Assembly (NCBI RefSeq): GCF_014337195.1 | Contig: NZ_CP060634.1 | Span: 2,294,001-2,358,000 of the forward strand | Origin: Qiania dongpingensis | GTDB taxonomy: Bacteria > Bacillota > Clostridia > Lachnospirales > Lachnospiraceae | Length of the DNA: 64,000 nucleotides | Direction of reading: 5' to 3' | Shown: in pieces, positions 9,176 to 17,368 of the stretch | Numbering within the stretch: position 1 is the first letter of the stretch | How the letters are laid out: each line of letters opens with the position of its first letter | The notes under the pieces: generated by a model | The model's input: the letters and a program-made list of their open reading frames with translations, nothing else | Database searches by the model: none | Told to the model about the DNA's origin: nothing | Made by a program: the position numbers and the translations under genes

Positions 9176-10036
9176 ATGGCGATTACATTGGAGCATGTGG
9201 AGTATAAATACAGCGAAGGCACCCCCATGGAAACGGATGCCCTGCACGATGTGAGTCTGGAGATAAAGGACGGTGAATTCATCGGTCTGATCGGACACAC
9301 CGGATCTGGCAAATCTACGCTGATACAGCATTTGAACGGACTGATGCGGGCCACCTCCGGAGATATCCGGTATAACGGAGGCAGCATTTATGCGGAAGGA
9401 TTTTCCATGAAGGAGCTGCGGAGCAGGGTAGGACTGGTGTTCCAGTATCCGGAGCACCAGCTTTTTGAGGTGGATGTCTTCACAGACGTGTGCTTTGGGC
9501 CGAAGAACCAGGGGCTTTCCAAAGAGGAGACGGAGGAGCGGGCGAAAGAGGCCCTGTCACTGGTCGGCATCGGAGAGAACTATTATAAAAAGTCTCCCTT
9601 TGAGCTGTCGGGAGGAGAAAAAAGAAGAGTGGCCATCGCGGGAGTGCTGGCCATGAGGCCGGAGGTGCTCATACTGGATGAACCAACGGCAGGACTGGAC
9701 CCCAAAGGGCGGGACGAGATACTGGGGCAGGTCGTGAGGCTGCACCGGGAACGGGGCATGACCGTCATACTGGTATCCCACAGTATGGAGGACGTGGCGA
9801 AATATGTGGACAGAATCATGGTGATGAATCATGGGGAGCTGGTTTTCAATGATACGCCGAAAGCCGTGTTTGCACATTACAAGGAGCTGGAGAAGATGGG
9901 ACTTGCGGCGCCGCAGGTGACCTATATTGCCCATGCCTTAAAGGATGCGGGATTTCCCATGAAGACAGACGTGATCACCGTAGAAGAGGCAGAAGAAGCG
10001 ATTCTCTGCACTCTCGGTAAAGAAAGAGAGAAATAA
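9176..10036 (+). CDS. ecfA2: Energy-coupling factor transporter ATPase EcfA2
   Basis: A 286-residue partner ATPase of EcfA1, forming a heterodimer on the cytoplasmic face. Walker A GHTGSGKST, FQYPEHQLF in the Q-loop, signature LSGGEKRR, Walker B VLILDEPTAGLDP and H-loop VSHSMED are complete. It starts 9 bp after ecfA1 and precedes ecfT by 6 bp, consistent with one transcript. Confidence 0.95.
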   Translation: MAITLEHVEYKYSEGTPMETDALHDVSLEIKDGEFIGLIGHTGSGKSTLIQHLNGLMRATSGDIRYNGGSIYAEGFSMKELRSRVGLVFQYPEHQLFEVDVFTDVCFGPKNQGLSKEETEERAKEALSLVGIGENYYKKSPFELSGGEKRRVAIAGVLAMRPEVLILDEPTAGLDPKGRDEILGQVVRLHRERGMTVILVSHSMEDVAKYVDRIMVMNHGELVFNDTPKAVFAHYKELEKMGLAAPQVTYIAHALKDAGFPMKTDVITVEEAEEAILCTLGKEREK

Positions 10037-10042
10037 ACGCTC

Positions 10043-10843
10043 ATGATGAGAGATATTACTTTGGGCCAGTATTATCCGGTACAGTCTCCTGTCCATAAAC
10101 TGGACCCCAGAACAAAGCTGTTTGGAACGCTCGTGCTGATCGCCGCCCTTTTTGTGGCGGATAATCTTTTCTGCTATATCCTGGCGGCAGTATTCCTGTT
10201 TGGTACGATCCGGCTCTCCAAAGTGCCGGTGAAGCATATTGTGAAAGGGCTGAAGCCGGTGATCTTCCTGCTTTTGTTCAGCGTGGTGTTCAACCTGTTC
10301 CTGACAAGCGGCGAAGTCCTGGTCCGATTCTGGGTCTTTAAGATCACCCGCGAGGGGCTTCTGCGTTCAGGTATGATGGCAGTACGGCTAATTTTTTTGG
10401 TAATGGGGACTTCCCTGCTGACCTTTACCACTACGCCGAACCAGCTGACCGACGGATTGGAGCGGAGCCTTCGCTTCCTGAGGGTGGTGCGGGTGCCGGT
10501 CCATGAGATTGCGATGATGATGTCCATCGCTCTCCGTTTCATTCCCATTCTGGTGGAGGAGACGGATAAGATCATGAAGGCTCAGATGGCCAGGGGAGCG
10601 GATTTTGAATCCGGCGGGCTGATAAAAAAAGCGAAAGCGATGATTCCTCTCCTTGTGCCTCTTTTTATCTCTGCTTTCCGAAGAGCGTCGGATTTGGCCA
10701 TGGCCATGGAAGCGAGATGCTATCATGGCGGAGAAGGGCGGACAAAAATGAAGCCTCTTCGGTACGCGGCGAGGGACCGGGCCGCTTATCTGGTCCTGCT
10801 GGGATTTCTTGCGTGTATCATCCTGCTTAAGATTTTCTTATAA
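10043..10843 (+). CDS. ecfT: Energy-coupling factor transporter transmembrane protein EcfT
   Basis: A 266-residue membrane scaffold of the ECF transporter that couples the EcfA1-EcfA2 ATPases to S components. It has an early SPVHKLDPRTKLFGT motif and several membrane helices. The coupling-helix signature KAQMARGADFESGG lies near residue 180, with a second short basic motif DLAMAMEARCYHGGEGRT further on. It closes the transporter module and is followed by truA with no terminator between. Confidence 0.95.
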   Translation: MMRDITLGQYYPVQSPVHKLDPRTKLFGTLVLIAALFVADNLFCYILAAVFLFGTIRLSKVPVKHIVKGLKPVIFLLLFSVVFNLFLTSGEVLVRFWVFKITREGLLRSGMMAVRLIFLVMGTSLLTFTTTPNQLTDGLERSLRFLRVVRVPVHEIAMMMSIALRFIPILVEETDKIMKAQMARGADFESGGLIKKAKAMIPLLVPLFISAFRRASDLAMAMEARCYHGGEGRTKMKPLRYAARDRAAYLVLLGFLACIILLKIFL

Positions 10844-10889
10844 TACCGGCTGTACGGGAGAAGAGCAAATGGGAAAGGAGGCCGGTCCT

Positions 10890-11927
10890 GTGAAGCGGAT
10901 CAAGCTTACGGTGGCGTACGACGGCACCAATTACTGCGGCTGGCAGTACCAGCCCAACGGCGTGACCATTGAAGAAGTACTTAACAAAGCTTTGTCGGAG
11001 CTGACAGGGGAGGATATCCATGTGATCGGAGCCAGCCGGACAGACTCCGGCGTACATGCTCTCGGAAACATTGCCGTATTTGATACGGAAACGAAGATTC
11101 CTTCGGAGAAGATCTGCTATGCGGTGAACCAGAGGCTGCCGGAGGACATTGCCGTGCAGTCTTCGGAGGAAGTGGATGCTTTTTATCATCCAAGGAAATG
11201 CAGTTCCTTGAAAACATATGAATACCAGATACTGAACCGCCGGTTTCCGAATCCGGTCAGAAGACTGGATTCTTATTTTGTCCATTGGCCCCTGGATGTG
11301 GAAAAGATGCAGGAGGCGGCGGCCTGCCTGGTGGGAGAGCACGATTTTTCAAGCTTTTGTTCGTCGGGGAGCCAGGCGGAGGATACCATCCGGAAGATAT
11401 ACGAGGCCTCGGTGACGAAGGACGGCGACAGGATCACGGTTCGCCTGACCGGAAATGGCTTCCTGTACAATATGGTGCGAATCATCGTAGGGACATTGAT
11501 GGAGGTCGGGCGGGGCGCTTATCCTCCCGGCCATATGGAGGAGATATTGAATGCCAGGGACAGGAGGATGGCCGGAGTAAAAGCACCGGCCATGGGCCTG
11601 ACGCTGATCGACATCCGGCCGGCCGGGAAGCCGGAACCGCTTTTGCGGAATACCAACCGCTGGATCGATTATTCCCTGTATCAGGCGGAGCTGGAAGAAA
11701 AGAAGAGGGTCTATATGGTCATCCACTCCTGTCGTGAAGAGGAGAGAACGCGGATGATCGTCCGCACCGCAAAGCAGGTTTTCCGCGATGGCGCCGAGGA
11801 GCTGTGGGTGCGGGAAGAGAACGGCCATGATGGTGAGGAAGCAGCTGGACCGTATCATCTGCGCCCGGCGGCCTCCGGAGACCTCCAGGGCTGGAAAATC
11901 ATTCAAAAAACGGACAAAAGCTATTGA
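10890..11927 (+). CDS. truA: tRNA pseudouridine synthase A with C-terminal extension
   Basis: TruA converts U38-U40 of tRNA anticodon arms to pseudouridine. The catalytic aspartate motif GASRTDSGVHALGN, the N-terminal AYDGTNYCGWQ and the conserved GNGFLYNMVRIIVGTL are intact. GTG 10890 is chosen because AAAGGAGG at 10873-10880 sits well before it and gives the standard N-terminus; ATG 10869 is an upstream alternative. The TruA core ends near residue 250. About 95 further residues (RNTNRWIDYSLYQAE onward, charged, with a predicted basic helix) are not part of classical TruA. The ecfT-truA linkage is common in Firmicutes. Confidence 0.93.
   Translation: MKRIKLTVAYDGTNYCGWQYQPNGVTIEEVLNKALSELTGEDIHVIGASRTDSGVHALGNIAVFDTETKIPSEKICYAVNQRLPEDIAVQSSEEVDAFYHPRKCSSLKTYEYQILNRRFPNPVRRLDSYFVHWPLDVEKMQEAAACLVGEHDFSSFCSSGSQAEDTIRKIYEASVTKDGDRITVRLTGNGFLYNMVRIIVGTLMEVGRGAYPPGHMEEILNARDRRMAGVKAPAMGLTLIDIRPAGKPEPLLRNTNRWIDYSLYQAELEEKKRVYMVIHSCREEERTRMIVRTAKQVFRDGAEELWVREENGHDGEEAAGPYHLRPAASGDLQGWKIIQKTDKSY
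11897..11919 (+). repeat. Copy 1 of a 23-bp direct repeat at the end of truA
   Basis: This stretch inside the last codons of truA is repeated identically at 12619-12641, just before the rplM promoter. Weaker similarity continues about 20 bp beyond each copy into the promoter region. The two copies bracket the AT-rich lipoprotein gene. Confidence 0.85.
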
Positions 11928-11973
11928 AATGCTCCACATATTCCAGGCTGTATTACGATTAAGGCGGATAGGT

Positions 11974-12612
11974 ATGAAGAGAAACAAATTTCTTGCTGTT
12001 TTAGCTTCCATAGCTGTTGTGTTTACAATAAGTTCTTGCGAAAATAAGGAACCGAACAATCCGGACACGAAAAAGGAAACAGCAAATATTTTGGCAGAAA
12101 ACGAGCAGGCGTGGGAAGGATGTTATCAATATAAAGAATTGGTCCGGCCTGGAAAAGAGTTTATAGTGGGGCCGAATGTATTAGAGTACGAGACGGATTA
12201 TTATAAAAATGCGGTATATGTAGTATCGGAAGAAGGAACTCGTTTCTATTGTGAATCCAGGGCAGATGAAGACGGTTTTACAGATGGATATCTCAAATAT
12301 GCCAATGATTTTGATGAAGCAGTTTTGGACGAGGAACTTGCGAAGACTTTGAATTACTGTTTTTTAAAATTTCGGGAGACAGAGTTTGATAAATTAGAAG
12401 CAGAAGGTTTGGAAGAGGTTTGGTCATTATTCTCTGATCCTGATCTGAAATTTGATTTAGGGGATTTTATTGGAAATAAAATTCGTTTATATCCTTCGGG
12501 AAGTGAATTAAACCGGCTTTTAGAATGTTGGGTTGAGGCAGGAGAAGGGAAAATCTATGTTGTAAAGCGGACAGATGTTACAATGTGGGAGAAATGTGAT
12601 ACATATAAATGA
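11974..12612 (+). CDS. Putative lipoprotein of unknown function
   Basis: A 212-residue secreted lipoprotein with a short positively charged N-terminus, a hydrophobic core (FLAVLASIAVVFTI) and a lipobox ending ISSC, so Cys22 would be lipidated. The mature part is acidic with many Tyr and Glu residues, and no known domain is recognised. ATG 11974 follows AAGGCGG and is preferred over the longer frame from 11788, which overlaps truA. The gene is clearly more AT-rich than its neighbours and is bracketed by a 23-bp direct repeat, suggesting insertion into the truA-rplM junction. Confidence 0.75.
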   Translation: MKRNKFLAVLASIAVVFTISSCENKEPNNPDTKKETANILAENEQAWEGCYQYKELVRPGKEFIVGPNVLEYETDYYKNAVYVVSEEGTRFYCESRADEDGFTDGYLKYANDFDEAVLDEELAKTLNYCFLKFRETEFDKLEAEGLEEVWSLFSDPDLKFDLGDFIGNKIRLYPSGSELNRLLECWVEAGEGKIYVVKRTDVTMWEKCDTYK

Positions 12613-12618
12613 CAGAAG

Positions 12619-12641
12619 AATCATTCAAAAAACGGACAAAA
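12619..12641 (+). repeat. Copy 2 of the 23-bp direct repeat, before rplM promoter
   Basis: Identical to 11897-11919. Here it lies immediately upstream of the TTGACA of the rplM promoter. In copy 1 the same neighbourhood has a degenerate TTGAAA, so the duplicated block appears to have included promoter sequence. Confidence 0.85.
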
Positions 12642-12646
12642 AAGCA

Positions 12647-12675
12647 TTGACACACCCCACATAGTGTAATATAAT
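12647..12675 (+). promoter_or_regulatory. Consensus sigma-70-type promoter of rplM-rpsI
   Basis: Perfect TTGACA (12647-12652) and TATAAT (12670-12675) with a 17-bp spacer. Such a consensus promoter fits the high expression of ribosomal protein genes. It leaves a transcribed leader of about 155 nt before rplM. Confidence 0.92.
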
Positions 12676-12682
12676 GTAAAGG

Positions 12683-12836
12683 CTGTGACACTGGAACAGT
12701 GTCCATAAACGTATGTCTATTTATTGGCAGATAATAAGTAACCAAAGCCCCGGAATACTGTTTTCTGCCGTGGAAATAGAAGCACAGATTCGCGAGATTG
12801 AGTATTTGAAAGGTGAAATCCAAGGAGGTCAAACCA
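12683..12836 (+). promoter_or_regulatory. Structured 5' leader of rplM (candidate L13 autoregulatory leader)
   Basis: The leader contains a perfect hairpin GACACTGGAACAGTGTC at its start and a larger pairing between GGCAGA (about 12727) and TCTGCC (about 12764). The rplM RBS AAGGAGGT follows at 12822-12829. In Bacillus and relatives an L13 leader RNA (Rfam L13_leader) regulates this operon. Whether this leader matches that model cannot be decided by eye. Confidence 0.4.
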
Positions 12837-13265
12837 ATGAAAACATTTATGGCTAGCCCGTCAACCATTGAGAGAAAATGGTATGTAGTTGACGCTTCCG
12901 CATATACATTAGGACGTCTGGCATCTGAAGTGGCAGCGGTCCTGAGAGGAAAGAACAAACCTACGTTCACTCCTCACATTGATACTGGAGATTATGTGAT
13001 TATCGTTAACGCTGAAAAAGTAAAAGTAACCGGTAAGAAAATGGACCAGAAGATTTATTATAACCATTCCGAATATGTGGGCGGCATGAAAGAGACCACA
13101 CTGAAGGAAATGATGGCGAAGAAGCCGGAAAAGGTTATTGAGCTGGCTGTTAAGGGAATGCTTCCCAAGGGACCTTTAGGCAGAGCAATGTATAGCAAGC
13201 TTCATGTGTACGCTGGACCTGATCATAAGCAGCAGGCTCAGAAACCGGAAGCTCTGACATTTTAA
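12837..13265 (+). CDS. rplM: 50S ribosomal protein L13
   Basis: A 142-residue L13, the usual length, with the family segments [53 protein letters not shown] and [21 protein letters not shown] 12837 is chosen because a strong AAGGAGGT sits 7 bp upstream; an earlier in-frame start at 12813 has none. It forms an operon with rpsI 29 bp downstream. Confidence 0.98.
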   Translation: MKTFMASPSTIERKWYVVDASAYTLGRLASEVAAVLRGKNKPTFTPHIDTGDYVIIVNAEKVKVTGKKMDQKIYYNHSEYVGGMKETTLKEMMAKKPEKVIELAVKGMLPKGPLGRAMYSKLHVYAGPDHKQQAQKPEALTF

Positions 13266-13294
13266 TCGGAAGGTACTGAAAGGAGGAAATTACA

Positions 13295-13687
13295 GTGGCT
13301 AATTCAAAATTCTACGGAACAGGCAGAAGAAAGAAATCTATCGCGCGAGTTTACCTGACAGCAGGAACCGGCAAGATAACGATAAATAAAAGAGACATTG
13401 ATGATTATTTCGGTCTTGAAACGCTGAAGGTAGTGGTACGCCAGCCCTTCGCGGCCACCGAGACAGAAGGAAAATTTGACGTGATGGTAAACGTAAGAGG
13501 CGGCGGCTTCACCGGCCAGGCCGGAGCTGTCCGTCACGGCATTTCCAGAGCGCTTCTCCAGGCAGACGGCGATTACCGTCCGGCTCTGAAAAAAGCAGGT
13601 TTCCTGACCAGAGACCCTCGTATGAAGGAAAGAAAGAAATACGGTCTCAAAGCAGCACGTCGCGCTCCGCAGTTCAGCAAGCGATAA
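13295..13687 (+). CDS. rpsI: 30S ribosomal protein S9
   Basis: A 130-residue S9 with GTG start after AGGAGG. The N-terminal [15 protein letters not shown], the central [20 protein letters not shown] and the C-terminal tail ending RRAPQFSKR, which reaches the ribosomal P site, are complete. The mobile element begins shortly downstream, so the rpsI coding sequence is not disrupted. The 3' end of rpsI is a recognised integration locus for ICEs in some Firmicutes. Confidence 0.98.
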   Translation: MANSKFYGTGRRKKSIARVYLTAGTGKITINKRDIDDYFGLETLKVVVRQPFAATETEGKFDVMVNVRGGGFTGQAGAVRHGISRALLQADGDYRPALKKAGFLTRDPRMKERKKYGLKAARRAPQFSKR

Positions 13688-13718
13688 TCGACTGCTCAGA
13701 CTATATCAAAATGGTTCA

Positions 13719-13754
13719 AAAACCCCGGAAAATCAAGGTTTTCCGGGGTTTTCT
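13719..13754 (+). terminator. Terminator of rplM-rpsI
   Basis: Arms 13719-13732 and 13739-13752 form a perfect 14-bp stem (core CCCCGG/CCGGGG) with a 6-nt loop and a T-rich tail. A 9-bp inverted repeat (ACTATATCA at 13700-13708, TGATATAGT at 13770-13778) flanks it and could belong to the element end rather than the terminator. Confidence 0.9.
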
Positions 13755-14155
13755 TATACCTAAATGGGCTGATATAGTTTGACCAAATTTGGCAAAACGA
13801 GAGCCGTTTTCACCCAATTTTTAGTGGTTAAATATAGGACAACCGCCAAAAATGGGGTCAAAAAACGGCCTTAGTGGTTAAAAAATAGGACAACCAGAGA
13901 GCAATTTCGGGGGTATTTTTGAGGGTGATTTTGGCACTCTCAGACACCGGATTTTTCGCTGGAGGGTTTGGCATAATCTGACCAAATCTGAACAATTAAA
14001 TACGATTCTAATGCAGGCACTCAGTAACAAATAACTGGGTGCTTTTTTGTTTCAGAGATTCCGGCATTAGAAAGGGCCGTCACTTTATGATTTTGAAGTG
14101 GCGGCTTTTTCTATTTCCAGAAGCAACAGCAATAATTAGAAATGAGGTGAAGTCA
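13755..14155. other. Non-coding left end of the ICE
   Basis: About 400 bp with no convincing gene. It contains a 24-bp near-identical direct repeat (13821 and 13871), a repeated TGACCAAAT motif (about 13780 and 13979), and two short stem-loops with T-runs near 14020-14050 and 14075-14112. This arrangement fits an attachment or excisionase-binding region upstream of parA. GAGGTG before 14156 is the parA RBS. Confidence 0.5.
13821..13895 (+). repeat. Pair of 24-25-bp direct repeats 50 bp apart
   Basis: Copies at 13821-13844 and 13871-13895 share TTAGTGGTTAAA and ATAGGACAACC, differing by a small indel in the A-rich middle. The 50-bp period is close to five helical turns, so both copies would face the same side of DNA. 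This suggests protein binding, for example by ParB, excisionase or integrase. Confidence 0.75.
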
Positions 14156-14977
14156 ATGAACACGCAAATCATCGCCATTGCCAACCAGAAAGGCGGCGTT
14201 GGCAAGACAACGACCTGTGCCAACTTGGGAATCGGGCTGGCGCAGGCCGGAAAGAAAGTCCTGCTGATCGACGGGGACCCGCAAGGGAGCCTGACAATCA
14301 GCCTGGGCCATCCCCAGCCGGACAAGCTGCCCTTTACGCTGTCGGACGCTATGGGGCGTATCCTGATGGATGAGCCGCTTCGTCCCGGCGAGGGTATCCT
14401 GCACCACCCAGAGGGTGTAGACCTGATGCCTGCGGACATCCAGTTATCCGGTATGGAGGTATCCCTGGTAAACGCCATGAGCCGTGAGACTATCTTGCGG
14501 CAATATCTGGACACGCTGAAGGGGCAATACTCCCATATCCTCATCGACTGCCAGCCCTCCCTGGGTATGCTCACAGTCAATGCGCTGGCCGCTGCGAACA
14601 GGATCATCATTCCCGTTCAGGCGGAGTATCTGCCCGCCAAAGGGCTGGAACAGCTGCTCTCCACGGTAAACAAGGTAAAGCGGCAGATCAACCCCAAGCT
14701 CCAGATAGACGGTATCCTGCTGACGATGGTGGACAGCCGAACCAACTTTGCCAAAGAGATCTCCGCGCTCCTGCGTGAGACCTATGGCAGCAAGATCAAA
14801 GTATTCGGCACAGAGATTCCCCACTCTGTCCGGGCAAAGGAAATTAGCGCAGAGGGAAAAAGTATTTTCGCCCATGATCCTGGCGGCAAAGTGGCAGAGG
14901 GGTATCGAAATCTGACGAAGGAGGTGTTGAAACTTGAAAAGCAGCGCGAAAAAAATAGAGCTGGCCTCGGTAGATGA
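14156..14977 (+). CDS. parA: ParA family ATPase
   Basis: A 273-residue Walker-type partition ATPase (AAA_31/ParA), expected to stabilise the circular ICE by moving ParB-bound DNA. The deviant Walker A KGGVGKTTT lies at residues 11-19, and DGDPQGSLT and the later LIDCQPSLG follow as in ParA. ATG 14156 after GAGGTG is preferred over a longer open frame starting at 14039. The stop overlaps the start of parB by 44 bp, indicating coupling. Confidence 0.93.
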   Translation: MNTQIIAIANQKGGVGKTTTCANLGIGLAQAGKKVLLIDGDPQGSLTISLGHPQPDKLPFTLSDAMGRILMDEPLRPGEGILHHPEGVDLMPADIQLSGMEVSLVNAMSRETILRQYLDTLKGQYSHILIDCQPSLGMLTVNALAAANRIIIPVQAEYLPAKGLEQLLSTVNKVKRQINPKLQIDGILLTMVDSRTNFAKEISALLRETYGSKIKVFGTEIPHSVRAKEISAEGKSIFAHDPGGKVAEGYRNLTKEVLKLEKQREKNRAGLGR

Positions 14978-15863
14978 TCTATTCTCCACCGAAGAAGGCC
15001 GTCAAGATGCAAAGCTGGAAAAGATTCAGGAGATTCCGCTGTCTGAGCTGCATCCCTTTAGGAACCACCCATTCAAAGTCAAGGATGACGAAGCCATGAT
15101 GGAGACCGCTGACAGTATCAAGCAGTATGGCGTTCTGGTTCCGGCGATTGCTCGACCGGACCCAGAGGGCGGTTATGAGCTGGTAGCCGGACACAGGCGG
15201 CACAGAGCCAGTGAGCTGGCAGGCAAGGAGACCATGCCGGTCATTGTTCGGGATTTGGATGATGATGCCGCCACGATCATTATGGTTGACAGCAACTTGC
15301 AGCGAGAAAGCTTGCTCCCAAGTGAAAGAGCCTTTGCCTACAAGATGAAGCTGGATGCCATGAAAAGACAGGCTGGCAGACCGAGTAAAGAAAATGTGTC
15401 CCAAGTTGGGACACAAAAGCGATCAGACCAGTTGCTTGCTGAACAGGTGGGGCAAAGTCGAAATCAAATTCAGCGCTATATCCGTCTGACAGAGTTGATT
15501 CCTGAATTGATGGATATGGTGGATGAAAAGAAGATTGCCCTGAACCCTGCCTATGAGCTGTCCTTTCTCAAAAAGGAAGAACAGGTAGACCTGCTGGACG
15601 CGATGGACAGCGAACAGGCTACCCCTTCTCTTTCTCAAGCCCAGCGGCTCAAGAAATACAGTCAGGAGGGGCATCTGACCCTCGATATGATGCGTGTCAT
15701 CATGGGTGAGGAAAAGAAAAGCGATCTGGACCGAGTGACATTTACCTCTGACACCTTGCGGAAGTATTTCCCTAAAAGCTATACGCCCCAGCGGATGCAG
15801 GAAACTATTATCAAGCTGCTGGAACAGTGGCAGAAAAAACGCCAGAGAGATCAGGAACGATGA
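14934..15863 (+). CDS. parB: ParB/RepB/Spo0J family partition protein
   Basis: A 309-residue DNA-binding partner of ParA. The N-terminal ParB nuclease-like domain has LSELHPFRNHPFKV near residue 35, GVLVPAIARP, and the CTP-binding ELVAGHRRHRAS. A central helix-turn-helix follows (LAEQVGQSRNQIQRYIRL). TTG 14934 is the start, with AAGGAGGTG seven bases before it. It overlaps parA. A parS site was not identified. Confidence 0.92.
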   Translation: MKSSAKKIELASVDDLFSTEEGRQDAKLEKIQEIPLSELHPFRNHPFKVKDDEAMMETADSIKQYGVLVPAIARPDPEGGYELVAGHRRHRASELAGKETMPVIVRDLDDDAATIIMVDSNLQRESLLPSERAFAYKMKLDAMKRQAGRPSKENVSQVGTQKRSDQLLAEQVGQSRNQIQRYIRLTELIPELMDMVDEKKIALNPAYELSFLKKEEQVDLLDAMDSEQATPSLSQAQRLKKYSQEGHLTLDMMRVIMGEEKKSDLDRVTFTSDTLRKYFPKSYTPQRMQETIIKLLEQWQKKRQRDQER

Positions 15864-15875
15864 AAGGAGCCGCCT

Positions 15876-16154
15876 ATGAGGGATATTTCAGCCCGCGAGC
15901 TGAAAGGACACAACATTCTCGCCGTAGAGAGGTTTTGGGATGACACACGCTGGATGATTGAGTTTTCCGTCCTGCGTCCCAGCACAGCTTACGGCAGTCC
16001 CGGAGAGGAAATGCGGCTGTTTTTGACCGAGGACGGGTATCAGGCCGCCCTGCAAAGCCAGCAGCGTCGGGAGATCAAGATCAAGCGTTACGCTCGTGTG
16101 ATTGAGGGACATATCCTCGATTTCAAACCGGGAAAACACCGCCGCCACTCATAA
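15876..16154 (+). CDS. Small ICE protein, paralogue of the 17,724 gene (DUF5720-like)
   Basis: A 92-residue soluble protein of unknown function with RBS AAAGGAG. It shares the pattern LKGHNIL-VERFWDDTRWMIEF, RLFLTEDGYQAAL and IKRYARVIEGHIL with the protein at 17,724. The resemblance is to a small ICE-associated family, probably DUF5720. Its place directly after parB suggests a role in maintenance or replication, which is inference. Confidence 0.65.
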   Translation: MRDISARELKGHNILAVERFWDDTRWMIEFSVLRPSTAYGSPGEEMRLFLTEDGYQAALQSQQRREIKIKRYARVIEGHILDFKPGKHRRHS

Positions 16155-16186
16155 ACAAATCATTACTGCGAAAGGAAAGGATTGAA

Positions 16187-16372
16187 ATGTGTACTGTAAA
16201 GGAAATCCGGGAAGCAATCCGGGAGGATTGCCATTCCCAGCATGGTATGGAATTTATAGAGATTGACCGTGTTCTGCAAACTCTGCCATTCTCTCAGGGA
16301 AATGACCTGTTGGACAGACCGCCCATTCCCAAGCGCCCCTACCGGCGCAGAAAAAGTGAACAAAACAGCTGA
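16187..16372 (+). CDS. Small hypothetical ICE protein
   Basis: A 61-residue protein with ATG 16187 and an AAAGGAAAGGA ribosome binding site. The sequence has an acidic N-terminal helix and a basic, proline-rich tail (PPIPKRPYRRRKS). No family is recognised. It is followed by a T-rich hairpin near 16375-16410. Confidence 0.5.
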   Translation: MCTVKEIREAIREDCHSQHGMEFIEIDRVLQTLPFSQGNDLLDRPPIPKRPYRRRKSEQNS

Positions 16373-16441
16373 CTGCCACAATTCTTTTTACAGGATTGTG
16401 GCTTTTTTCATACCCTGAGAAATTTGGAAGGAGTGAGGTCA

Positions 16442-17320
16442 ATGGCCGTATTTCGCATTGAACGAACCAGAGATTATACCGTGATGAGCAATCACCATTT
16501 ACGCAACGGGAAACTGTCCCTGAAAGCCAAGGGGCTGCTTTCCATGATGCTGTCCTTACCGGAGGACTGGAACTATACCACCAGAGGGCTTGCCGCCATC
16601 TGCAAAGAGGGCGTGGACGCTATCGGCGGCGCGCTGCGGGAGCTGGAAACTGCCGGGTACATTGTCCGCCATCAGCTGCGAGACCGGCAGGGTCGGATCA
16701 GCGATACCGAGTATGTTATCTACGAGCAACCACAGCCGAAGAACCCGGATACGCCCCAGCCGGATACGGCTTCACCAGATACGGAAAACCCGGATATGGT
16801 AAAACCGGATACGGAAAAGCCCGCAGAATTAAATATAGAGAAATCAAATACAGAAAAAACAATTACTTATGGATCAAGTACCGATTCTATTCCCTTCCGG
16901 GAGCCAGCGGCAGCACAGCTGCCGGAACGGAAAGGAAGGGATGCGATGTCTGTCTCAGAGATGGAAAGTTATCGGGATTTGATTCTGGAGAACATCGAGT
17001 ATGACCACCTGTGCCGGGAGTTTACCACCTACCGGGAGGACCTGGACGAGATTGTGGAGCTGATGGTGGAGACCGTCTGCGCCAAGCGGAAAACCACCCG
17101 GATCGCTGGCAGCGACTTCCCCCATGAGGTGGTCCGCTCCCGTTTTTTGAAGCTGGATTGCTCCCACATCGAGTTTGTCATGGAATGCCTGCGGAACAAT
17201 ACCACCGAAATCCGCAACATGAAGCAGTATCTGCTTGCGGTGCTGTTTAATGCGCCGACCACGATCAGCAACCACTACACCGCACAAGTTAACCATGATA
17301 TGTACGCAGGCGGCTGGTAA
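16442..17320 (+). CDS. Replication-initiator-like protein (winged helix, DUF6017-type)
   Basis: A 292-residue protein resembling ICE and phage replisome organisers. The N-terminal part (residues 1-100) is a helix-turn-helix with LSLKAKGLLSMMLSLPEDWNYT and ICKEGVDAIGGALRELETAGYI. A repetitive proline-aspartate linker (repeats of PDT, about 100-135) follows. The C-terminal domain (about 170-290, ESYRDLILENIEYDHL) resembles DUF6017. ATG 16442 follows AAGGAGTGAGG; a TTG at 16424 is upstream. It probably supports replication of the excised ICE. Confidence 0.75.
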   Translation: MAVFRIERTRDYTVMSNHHLRNGKLSLKAKGLLSMMLSLPEDWNYTTRGLAAICKEGVDAIGGALRELETAGYIVRHQLRDRQGRISDTEYVIYEQPQPKNPDTPQPDTASPDTENPDMVKPDTEKPAELNIEKSNTEKTITYGSSTDSIPFREPAAAQLPERKGRDAMSVSEMESYRDLILENIEYDHLCREFTTYREDLDEIVELMVETVCAKRKTTRIAGSDFPHEVVRSRFLKLDCSHIEFVMECLRNNTTEIRNMKQYLLAVLFNAPTTISNHYTAQVNHDMYAGGW

Positions 17321-17368
17321 GCAGCCGCTTTTCTGCTGCCCGAAAACACCGGGAGAAAGGATTTTGCC

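Noticed and set aside
16739..16830. Repeated proline-aspartate codons in the replication-initiator-like gene as a mobile repeat
   Set aside because: They are short in-frame low-complexity linker repeats, not a separate element.
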